A stretch of 5,274 nucleotides of DNA from Alphaproteobacteria bacterium (GTDB taxonomy: Bacteria > Pseudomonadota > Alphaproteobacteria > ATCC43930 > CGMCC-115725), in NCBI GenBank assembly GCA_005888515.1, contig VAZR01000251.1:1-5274 (forward strand). The letters are read 5' to 3'. The notes beneath the pieces are model-generated. The model was given only the letters and a program-made list of their open reading frames with translations, searched no databases and was not told the origin of the DNA. Shown piece after piece: positions 1 to 4,869 of this stretch; position 1 is the stretch's first letter, and each line of letters starts with the position of its first letter. Both the position numbers and the translations under genes were made by a program.

Positions 1-237
1 CCAAAGCGCGGATTTGCCCAGCGTATCCCCGGTAATGTGCCGCCCGCCTGCGTGGCGATTTTAGCGGCCCTCGGTCGTCCTCGGCTGTAGTTTCCCCTGA
101 CCCGCCGTCGTCCGAGGTCAGTGCATCAACCATTCGATACCGTCCAACACGGAAACAACCTCCGGGCGGATTGTTCCTTTTTGACCCTCGCAATGGCCGC
201 TATTGCTTGGGATAGCGCCGTTCCGCGGGCTGTGGCG

Positions 238-243
238 TATACT
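238..243 (+). promoter_or_regulatory. Possible -10 promoter element of coaBC
   Basis: TATACT matches the sigma-70 -10 consensus at five of six positions and stands out in GC-rich surroundings. Transcription would start near 250, giving a leader of about 18 nt that contains the GGAGGG ahead of the GTG at 268. No convincing -35 hexamer lies 15 to 18 nt upstream (215-220 reads GCGCCG) and there is no extended -10 TG. This is a weak prediction that rests on one hexamer. Confidence 0.3.
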
Positions 244-257
244 CGCGGGCGGACCAT

Positions 258-263
258 GGAGGG
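258..263 (+). promoter_or_regulatory. Ribosome binding site deciding the coaBC start
   Basis: GGAGGG ends 4 nt before the GTG at 268, a near-ideal Shine-Dalgarno placement. It lies inside the first codons of the alternative ATG start at 256, which itself has only a weak GGCGGA-like sequence 2 nt upstream. This favours GTG 268 over ATG 256 and over the far-upstream GTG at 121. Confidence 0.6.
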
Positions 264-267
264 TCGC

Positions 268-1515
268 GTGCTGCAGGGCCGGCGCATTCTGTTGATCATT
301 TCGGGCGGCATCGCCGCCTACAAAAGCCTCGAGCTGATCCGCCGCCTGCGCGATCAGGGCGCGGCGGTGCGTTGCGTGATGACCGAGGCGGCGCGCCAGT
401 TCATCACCCCGCTATCGGTCGCCTCGCTGAGCGAAGACAAGGTCTACGGCGATCTCTGGTCGCTGACCGACGAGAGCGAGATGGGGCACATCCGGCTGTC
501 GCGCGAGGCCGATCTTCTGGTCGTCGCGCCGGCGACCGCCGATCTGATCGCGCGAATGTCGGCGGGCATTGCCGACGACCTCGCCGCGACGACGTTGCTC
601 GCCTCCGACAAGCCGGTGCTGATCGCACCCGCGATGAACGCGATGATGTGGGCGCACCCGGCGACCCAGGCCAATCTGGCGGTCCTGGCGAGTCGCGGCG
701 TCGGCCGCATCGGCCCGGCCGCCGGCGATCTCGCCTGCGGCGAGGTCGGGTTCGGGCGCATGTCGGAGCCGGCCGAAATCGTCGCCGAAATCGCCCGCTT
801 CCTAGTGAAGAATCAGCGCCTCAGCGGCCGCCGTGCGCTGGTCACCAGCGGTCCGACCCGCGAACCGATCGACCCGGTGCGCTACATCTCGAACCATTCC
901 TCGGGCAAGCAGGGCCACGCGATTGCCGCCGCGCTCGCCGCGCTCGGCGCCGAGACGGTGCTGGTCTCGGGTCCGACCAGCGAACCGACCCCAGCCGGTG
1001 TCAAGCTGATCGGGATCGAGACCGCGGCCGAGATGCTAAGCGCCAGCGAGGCGGCGCTACCGGTCGATGTCGCGGTGATGGCAGCCGCGGTGTCCGATTG
1101 GCGGGTGGCGAGCAGCAGCACGCAGAAGCTGAAAAAGAACGGCAAAGGGCCGCCGAACCTGCGCCTCGTCGAGAACCCGGACATTCTCGCCAGCATCGCC
1201 GGGCGCAGCAACGACCGGCCGGCGCTGGTCATCGGTTTTGCGGCCGAGACCGAGAACGTCGTTGCGAACGCCCGCGCCAAGCGCAAGCGCAAGGGTTGCG
1301 ACTGGATCGTCGCCAACGACGTCTCACCAGGCACCGGCACCTTCGGCGGCGAGCGTAATACCGTGCATCTGGTCCACGCCGATACGGTCGAGGATTGGCC
1401 AGCGATGTCCAAGCGCGATGTCGCCGAGCGGCTCGCCGAGCGCATCGCGGCCGCGCTGGTGCCGGACACCGCCGCTGCCCCGGCTTCGCCGCGCGTCCCC
1501 GGCGCCGGACATTAA
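268..1515 (+). CDS. coaBC: Bifunctional phosphopantothenoylcysteine decarboxylase / phosphopantothenate--cysteine ligase CoaBC (Dfp)
   Basis: This cytoplasmic enzyme carries out two steps of coenzyme A synthesis. The CoaB part joins cysteine to 4'-phosphopantothenate using CTP, and the FMN-dependent CoaC part decarboxylates the product to 4'-phosphopantetheine. Counting from GTG 268 the protein has 415 residues, normal for the family. The N-terminal flavoprotein domain (about 1-180) carries ISGGIAAYK at 11-19, the active-site His74 in EMGHIRL, Asn124 in PAMNAMM, and Cys157 in the substrate-clamp segment LACGEVGFGRM. The CoaB domain (about 185-400) has GPTREPIDPVRYISNHSSGK, with Asn209 that forms the acyl-cytidylate intermediate, and the KLKK motif at 287-290. 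E. coli Dfp has these residues at 75, 125, 158, 210 and 289, an offset of at most one, which supports the 268 start. The alanine/proline-rich tail after about 397 is variable. It is probably the first gene of an operon with dut 12 nt downstream. Function is near certain. The start is less so, with ATG 256 as the alternative. Confidence 0.95.
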   Translation: MLQGRRILLIISGGIAAYKSLELIRRLRDQGAAVRCVMTEAARQFITPLSVASLSEDKVYGDLWSLTDESEMGHIRLSREADLLVVAPATADLIARMSAGIADDLAATTLLASDKPVLIAPAMNAMMWAHPATQANLAVLASRGVGRIGPAAGDLACGEVGFGRMSEPAEIVAEIARFLVKNQRLSGRRALVTSGPTREPIDPVRYISNHSSGKQGHAIAAALAALGAETVLVSGPTSEPTPAGVKLIGIETAAEMLSASEAALPVDVAVMAAAVSDWRVASSSTQKLKKNGKGPPNLRLVENPDILASIAGRSNDRPALVIGFAAETENVVANARAKRKRKGCDWIVANDVSPGTGTFGGERNTVHLVHADTVEDWPAMSKRDVAERLAERIAAALVPDTAAAPASPRVPGAGH

Positions 1516-1527
1516 CGACCCGCCGAC

Positions 1528-2007
1528 ATGGCCCTCACGGTCGAGCTGAAGATCCTCGACCCGCGCCTACCCGGTTGGGGGTTTCCGCATTACGGTTCGG
1601 AGCTCGCCGCCGGCCTCGACCTGCATGCCTGCATCGACTCGCCGCTGCTGCTGCGCCCGCAGAGACCGGCTGTGCTGATCTCGGCTGGCATCGCCTTCCG
1701 TATCGGCGACCCGGAATGGTGTGCGCTGGTACTGCCGCGCTCGGGGCTCGGCCATCGCGAGGGGCTCGTACTCGGCAACGCAATCGGCCTGATCGACGCC
1801 GATTACGAGGGACTTTGTCTCGTTTCGGCGTGGAACCGCAACCCGGCGCAATCGGACGGCCCTGAAGAAGGCATCCTGATCAATCCCGGCGACCGCATCG
1901 CCCAGCTGGTCTTCACCCGGATCACGCGGCCGCGCTTCACGGTAATCGCCGAGTTTTCCCAATCCGGCGAGCGCCAGGCGGGCGGATTTGGTTCGACCGG
2001 GATCTGA
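1528..2007 (+). CDS. dut: Deoxyuridine 5'-triphosphate nucleotidohydrolase (dUTPase)
   Basis: It hydrolyses dUTP to dUMP and pyrophosphate, which keeps uracil out of DNA and supplies the thymidylate synthase substrate. The family works as a homotrimer with Mg2+. All five trimeric dUTPase motifs are present in the 159 residues: motif 1 AAGLDLHA (27-34), motif 2 PRSGLG (70-75), motif 3 GNAIGLIDADYEG (83-95, with catalytic Asp90), motif 4 PGDRIAQLVF (120-129) and the flexible C-terminal arm GGFGSTG (152-158) that closes over the active site, with the conserved Arg149 three residues before it. Between WNR (102-104) and motif 4 there are about seven more residues than in E. coli Dut as I recall it, a loop rich in D, G, P and E. 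No good Shine-Dalgarno precedes the ATG. With only 12 nt from the coaBC stop, translation is probably coupled to coaBC. Pairing of coaBC and dut is common in proteobacteria, including E. coli. Confidence 0.96.
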   Translation: MALTVELKILDPRLPGWGFPHYGSELAAGLDLHACIDSPLLLRPQRPAVLISAGIAFRIGDPEWCALVLPRSGLGHREGLVLGNAIGLIDADYEGLCLVSAWNRNPAQSDGPEEGILINPGDRIAQLVFTRITRPRFTVIAEFSQSGERQAGGFGSTGI

Positions 2008-2078
2008 TCGGCCGCGTTGCCGAAGGACAATCGCGGGGCCACATCTGACCGCGTAGGTGGCCACCGGACCGGACAGCC
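2008..2078 (+). other. dut-moeB intergenic gap with a small inverted repeat
   Basis: This 71-nt gap contains a perfect 10-bp palindrome, GGTGGCCACC, at 2056-2065, ending 13 nt before the moeB ATG. Its right half can instead pair with GGCCAC at 2037-2042 (partner GTGGCC at 2057-2062) across a 14-nt loop. There is no T tract, so it is not a standard intrinsic terminator. No clear promoter or strong Shine-Dalgarno is visible. Read-through from dut into moeB is plausible. Confidence 0.3.
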
Positions 2079-2858
2079 ATGGAACTCAGCGAAGAACAAT
2101 TCCAGCGATATGCCCGCCACCTGATCCTCGACGAGGTCGGTGAGGAAGGGCAGGAAAAGCTGCTGCAATCGCGGGTGCTCGTGGTCGGGGCCGGCGGGCT
2201 CGGCTCGCCGATGCTGTTGTACCTGGCCGCCGCCGGGGTCGGTACGATCGGCATCATCGATAATGACCGGGTCGATCTGACCAATCTGCAGCGCCAGATC
2301 GTGCACGCCACCGAGCGGGTCGGCGATCTCAAGGTCGACAGCGCACGCGCCACCCTCAGCGCCGTGAATGACGGGGTACGCATCGAAACGCACCCGATGC
2401 GGCTCGGCCCCGAAAATGCTGAGCAAATCATCGCCGGCTATGACCTCGTCGCCGACGGCAGCGACAATTTCGCGACGCGTTACCTGCTGACCGATCTGTG
2501 CTTTCGCCTGAACAAGCCGCTGATTGCCGCAGCGCTCTCGCCGTTCGAAGGTCAGCTGTCGAGCTTCCGGCCTTACCTCGGCGAAGGGCATCCCTGCTAC
2601 CGCTGTCTGTTTCGCGAGCCGCCACCCCCCGATCTGGTGCCGCGCTGCGAGGAAGCCGGCATTCTCGGCGCGGTCGCCGGCGTGATGGGCACGTTGCAAG
2701 CGGTCGAGGTCTTGAAGGAGCTGCTGGGGCTAGGCGACAGCCTCGACGGCACACTGCTGATCTACGACGCATTGCGCGCGCAATTTCACCGCATCCGAAT
2801 CGCCAAGGATCCGGACTGCCCGACCTGCGGCGCCAATGCGGTCCGACGCTCAGCTTAG
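2079..2858 (+). CDS. moeB: HesA/MoeB/ThiF family sulfur-carrier adenylyltransferase, probably MoeB
   Basis: This E1-like enzyme uses ATP to adenylate the C-terminal glycine of a small ubiquitin-like sulfur carrier: MoaD for molybdopterin, or ThiS for the thiamine thiazole. The 259 residues cover one complete E1 domain and no C-terminal rhodanese domain, as in E. coli MoeB. Visible features are RYARHLIL near the start with Arg13 (the arginine that reaches the partner's ATP site in MoeB dimers), the nucleotide-binding GAGGLGSP (37-44), VDLTNLQRQ (65-73), the Mg/ATP site GSDN with Asp129, zinc pairs CYRC (173, 176) and CPTC (247, 250), and Cys190 in RCEEAG, which matches E. coli Cys187. No moaD, moaE, thiS or thiG lies nearby, so the partner cannot be decided from context. 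I prefer MoeB on overall similarity, but a dual MoeB/ThiF role is possible because many alphaproteobacteria have few paralogues. The start agrees with the family. Its Shine-Dalgarno is weak. Confidence 0.88.
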   Translation: MELSEEQFQRYARHLILDEVGEEGQEKLLQSRVLVVGAGGLGSPMLLYLAAAGVGTIGIIDNDRVDLTNLQRQIVHATERVGDLKVDSARATLSAVNDGVRIETHPMRLGPENAEQIIAGYDLVADGSDNFATRYLLTDLCFRLNKPLIAAALSPFEGQLSSFRPYLGEGHPCYRCLFREPPPPDLVPRCEEAGILGAVAGVMGTLQAVEVLKELLGLGDSLDGTLLIYDALRAQFHRIRIAKDPDCPTCGANAVRRSA

Positions 2859-2889
2859 CCTTGCTGCGCCACGATTTGCGGCCTACCGC

Positions 2890-2919
2890 TTGACCCTCGG
2901 CCGGAGACGGTTTTATGGC
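2890..2919 (+). promoter_or_regulatory. Weak candidate promoter for the SH3-domain gene
   Basis: TTGACC at 2890-2895 matches five of six positions of the sigma-70 -35 consensus. After an 18-nt spacer TATGGC (2914-2919) matches three of six positions of the -10 box. It lies in the 90-nt gap after moeB, about 30 nt before the ATG at 2949. The -10 is poor. The gap could equally be a plain operon spacer. Confidence 0.2.
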
Positions 2920-2938
2920 TTGCGCTACGCGTGGGGCC

Positions 2939-2944
2939 GGGGGG
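2939..2944 (+). promoter_or_regulatory. Ribosome binding site of the SH3-domain gene
   Basis: A purine run (GGGGGG followed by AAG) sits directly before the ATG at 2949, with a 4-nt spacer from the G run. It selects ATG 2949 over the in-frame GTG at 2931, which would place a glycine/proline-rich MGPGGS segment before the signal peptide. Confidence 0.45.
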
Positions 2945-2948
2945 AAGC

Positions 2949-3467
2949 ATGGCCCGTGCAGGATACGCCCGGGCGTTTATCGGGATTGTCAGCGCTGTTG
3001 TCGTGCTTGCCAGCACGGAGCGCCCATCCTTCGCTGCGCCTAATGATGGCGACACGGGCCTGCCGGTGCCGCGCTTCGTCAGTTTGCATGCCGACCGGGT
3101 CAATCTGCGCACCGGTCCGGGCGACCGCTATCCGATCGAATGGGTACTGACGCGCAAGGAGATGCCGGTCGAAATCACCGGGCAGCTCGAGCATTGGCGC
3201 CGCATTCGCGATTGGGAGGGCACAGCCGGCTGGGTGCATGAGCGCATGCTCACCGGCAAGCGCGCGGTTATTGTCAAAGGCGGCGTCCGCCAGCTGTTTC
3301 GGCAGGCCGATCCAGCCGCGCCGGTGGTTGCCCGGGCGGAACCTGGTGTCATCGGCCGCCTTCTCGAATGCCGCGGCGCCTGGTGCAAGGTCGAGACCGG
3401 TGAGGTCACCGGCTGGATGCGACGCAACGATGTGTGGGGGGTCTACCCGGAAGAGTCCGTGCCTTAG
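2949..3467 (+). CDS. Exported protein with two bacterial SH3-like domains
   Basis: This is a 172-residue secreted or periplasmic protein of unknown specific role. The N-terminus (1-30) is a Sec-type signal peptide: basic MARAGYAR, hydrophobic core AFIGIVSAVVVLAS, and likely cleavage after PSFA or PSFAA. The first SH3-like domain spans about 40-106 and has the hallmark VNLRTGPG at 51-58, then tryptophans in WVL, HWRRI and GWVHE. The second (about 112-166) is more divergent, ends in GWMRRNDVWGV, and carries Cys141 and Cys146 (ECRGAWC), which could form a disulfide in the periplasm. This pattern fits the SH3_4 (DUF1058) family of proteobacterial SH3 proteins. Bacterial SH3 domains often bind peptidoglycan or envelope proteins, but no catalytic domain is attached, so binding is an inference. 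It follows moeB by 90 nt on the same strand and its stop abuts the stop of the convergent deaminase gene. An in-frame GTG at 2931 is a less likely start. Confidence 0.85.
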   Translation: MARAGYARAFIGIVSAVVVLASTERPSFAAPNDGDTGLPVPRFVSLHADRVNLRTGPGDRYPIEWVLTRKEMPVEITGQLEHWRRIRDWEGTAGWVHERMLTGKRAVIVKGGVRQLFRQADPAAPVVARAEPGVIGRLLECRGAWCKVETGEVTGWMRRNDVWGVYPEESVP

Positions 3468-3470
3468 CTA
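3465..3470. other. Zero-gap convergent stop-codon junction
   Basis: The + strand SH3 gene ends with TAG at 3465-3467. The - strand deaminase gene ends at 3468-3470 (CTA, read as TAG). Together they give the palindrome TAGCTA with no base between the two reading frames. No T-tract terminator hairpin is visible on either side, so transcripts from both directions probably run into the opposite gene or end by Rho. A small palindrome, TTCGCGAA (3472-3479), lies just inside the deaminase gene. Confidence 0.8.
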
Positions 3471-3989
3471 TTTCGCGAAGAGCCGCATCGCTTCCTCTGC
3501 CAGGACTCCGCCGGTAATGGAGATCGGCGCAAACGGCGCCCTAGCAGCGACCTCGGCACTCGACAACATGATCTGGTCGATCCGGGTGGCGAGCTGCTGC
3601 ACCGAGGCAGCGAAGACAAGCCGGCCCATATGGGACCAAAGGATCGCACCCATGCACATCGCGCACGGCTCACCCGAAGTGTAGAGCGTCGCCCCCTTTA
3701 GCGGGCGGCTGCCGTGCTGCGCCAGGCAGCGGCGGATCGCGACCATCTCGCCATGTGCGGTCGGATCGTCTTGGCTCCGCCCCAAATTGCGACCGCGCGC
3801 GAGGACGCGGCCGCCCTGCACGATGACCGCGCCGAACGGGAAATCGGCCCGCCGCCCCTCGTCGATCGCGATGCGCATGAAGCGCTCATCATCGGCCGTC
3901 GCGGGTTCCGCAGCATAAAGCGGCGAGGCCGCGCCAACGCCGGCCATCCCGATCGAGCCGGCGATCATCGATCGTCGGCTTACCAACAT
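3468..3989 (-). CDS. Tat-exported nucleoside/nucleobase deaminase of the cytidine-deaminase fold (guanine-deaminase-like)
   Basis: This is a zinc-dependent hydrolytic deaminase, probably acting on a purine or pyrimidine base in the periplasm. The 173 residues begin with a twin-arginine signal, SRRSMIAGS at 4-12, followed by a weakly hydrophobic Gly/Ala stretch and a probable cleavage site near LYAA at 24-27, so folded export is likely. The mature domain has PFGAVIV (51-57), the zinc motif TAHGE (His79 ligand, Glu81 proton shuttle) and EPCAMCMGAI (Cys109 and Cys112 ligands). DPTAHGEMVAIR and LYTSGEPCAMC resemble Bacillus GuaD more than TadA, but HGE replaces the usual HAE. Yeast cytosine deaminase also has HGE, so substrate assignment is open. 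A GGGGAA at 3995-4000 lies 5 nt before the ATG. It is the third gene of a possible operon, 38 nt after the amidohydrolase. The Tat motif at residues 4-9 supports the chosen start. Deaminase fold is near certain, substrate unknown. Confidence 0.88.
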   Translation of the reverse strand: MLVSRRSMIAGSIGMAGVGAASPLYAAEPATADDERFMRIAIDEGRRADFPFGAVIVQGGRVLARGRNLGRSQDDPTAHGEMVAIRRCLAQHGSRPLKGATLYTSGEPCAMCMGAILWSHMGRLVFAASVQQLATRIDQIMLSSAEVAARAPFAPISITGGVLAEEAMRLFAK

Positions 3990-3994
3990 ATCAG

Positions 3995-4000
3995 TTCCCC
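3995..4000 (-). promoter_or_regulatory. Ribosome binding site of the exported deaminase
   Basis: Read on the - strand this is GGGGAA, 5 nt upstream of the ATG at 3989. It lies in the 38-nt gap after the amidohydrolase stop and supports the start that retains the complete twin-arginine signal. Confidence 0.4.
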
Positions 4001-4027
4001 GCCGCGGTCTGCCGCCTTATGGCCCAC

Positions 4028-4846
4028 TCAGGTCGGCAATTTCCAGCCGAGCCAATCGCAAACCGCGCGGCCCATCACCAGTTCGAGATCGCGGCCCTTC
4101 AGCCACGGCATCTCTTCGGTAAACATGGTAACGCACTGCTTCCACGAGCACGGCATGCGGGTGATGTCGGTGCCCCAGAAGCTGCGCTGCGGCCCGAAGG
4201 TCTCGACGATCTGCTGGGTGTATTTGTGGATGTTACGGTAGGGGTAGGGTTGGCTCGAATTGCCTGGCGCGCCGGTGCACTTGACCGCGACATTGGGGTA
4301 TTTGGCGAGCGCCAACAGCGCCGCCTGATTGCCGTGCGCCGCATCGTCCTTACCGTCGCGGACCCGCGCATAATGGTCAAGAATCAGCTTGAGTCGGGGG
4401 TGACGCTCGGCGATCTGCCCGACTTGCGGCAGGTAGTTCGATGCCATCAGCGCGATCGGAATACCGGCCTTCTCCGCCGCCGGCCACAGCCAGTCCATTG
4501 TGCCGTCGGTCATCCAATTCTGTTGGTGCGGCTGGGTGAAGGCGTAGCGCAATCCGAGCATCCCCGGCCGCTGCTTCCAGCCGTCGATCAGTGATCGGTT
4601 CTCCGGCTTATCGAGCGGGAAATTGCCGAGAATGGCGAACCGGTTCGGGTATTTGGCCGCGGCGTCTTCCGAGATCTTGCCGGAGTTCGGGTCCCAGCCC
4701 GGCGGGTGCAAAATGCAGGCGTCAACTCCGGCAGCATCCATGTCACGGATGCATTCCTCGGCCGTATAGGAACTAACCTGGCGGTGTGACGGGTTGGTCG
4801 GGGGTCCCGCGGACCAGATGTGGACCTGCGCATCGACGATCAACAT
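4028..4846 (-). CDS. Amidohydrolase_2 family TIM-barrel metal-dependent hydrolase
   Basis: This is a 272-residue cytoplasmic protein with no signal peptide, of the amidohydrolase_2 (PF04909) type. That family includes 2-pyrone-4,6-dicarboxylate lactonase and L-fuconolactonase-like hydrolases as well as decarboxylases such as ACMSD. The start DAQVHIW (5-11) is the first-strand motif with His9. Later come LRYAF (99-103), DWLWPAAEKAGIP (118-130), LILDH with His158, and WGTDITRMPCSW (224-235) with Asp227, the usual catalytic Asp position after the last strands. The canonical DxHxH is reduced to a single His, as in lactonase-type members that need little or no metal, so a metal requirement is uncertain. 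An excellent Shine-Dalgarno, AAGGAG, lies 6 nt upstream. The gene follows the carboxymuconolactone-decarboxylase-family gene by 23 nt, which suggests a shared catabolic task on a ring-opened or lactone compound. The substrate is not readable from the sequence. Confidence 0.88.
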   Translation of the reverse strand: MLIVDAQVHIWSAGPPTNPSHRQVSSYTAEECIRDMDAAGVDACILHPPGWDPNSGKISEDAAAKYPNRFAILGNFPLDKPENRSLIDGWKQRPGMLGLRYAFTQPHQQNWMTDGTMDWLWPAAEKAGIPIALMASNYLPQVGQIAERHPRLKLILDHYARVRDGKDDAAHGNQAALLALAKYPNVAVKCTGAPGNSSQPYPYRNIHKYTQQIVETFGPQRSFWGTDITRMPCSWKQCVTMFTEEMPWLKGRDLELVMGRAVCDWLGWKLPT

Positions 4847-4852
4847 GGCTTT

Positions 4853-4858
4853 CTCCTT
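4853..4858 (-). promoter_or_regulatory. Strong ribosome binding site of the amidohydrolase
   Basis: Read on the - strand this is AAGGAG with a 6-nt spacer to the ATG at 4846, the best Shine-Dalgarno in the window. It lies within the 23-nt gap after the upstream gene's stop codon, so the amidohydrolase can be translated independently although probably cotranscribed. Confidence 0.75.
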
Positions 4859-4869
4859 TGGTCTCGATG

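Larger units (their letters stand above)
1..267. other. Upstream non-coding stretch before coaBC
   Basis: No gene can be supported here. In the + direction all three frames reach a stop within the first 90 bases (TAA at 33-35, TAG at 62-64, TAG at 88-90). At most a very short C-terminal tail of an upstream gene could enter from the left, and none of the three short tails is recognisable. The coaBC frame stays open from a GTG at 121, but the 49 codons before 268 show no family similarity. They are better read as leader DNA holding a possible -10 box (238-243) and a ribosome binding site (258-263). I saw no strong hairpin with a T tract. Confidence 0.5.

Noticed and set aside
181..190. Ten-base TTGACCCTCG shared with 2890-2899, both in gaps before genes
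   Set aside because: A shared 10-mer is expected by chance many times in 5 kb. The copy at 181 has no -10 box at proper spacing and flanking bases do not match.
121..267. N-terminal extension of CoaBC from GTG 121
   Set aside because: No family similarity, weak initiation context, and a much better Shine-Dalgarno at GTG 268.
372..1358. Long open frame in a second + frame inside coaBC, extremely rich in Arg, Gly and Asp
   Set aside because: It overlaps a certain coaBC gene, has the Arg-rich composition of an out-of-frame GC-rich shadow and shows no recognisable motif.
882..1469. 195-codon Ser/Ala-rich antisense frame opposite the CoaB domain
   Set aside because: Low-complexity Ser/Ala composition mirrors the codon bias of the sense gene. 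No motif supports a real protein.
1803..2699. 298-codon antisense open frame opposite dut and moeB
   Set aside because: It spans the 3' end of dut, the gap and most of moeB, with no domain or ribosome binding site that I recognise. Long antisense frames are expected in GC-rich DNA.
3472..3479. Palindrome TTCGCGAA near the convergent junction as a terminator
   Set aside because: The 8-bp palindrome leaves no loop when folded and has no following T tract, so it is not a credible intrinsic terminator.
4019..4594. 191-codon + strand frame opposite the amidohydrolase
   Set aside because: The - strand protein is clearly a real family member with a strong ribosome binding site. The + frame has no recognisable domain.
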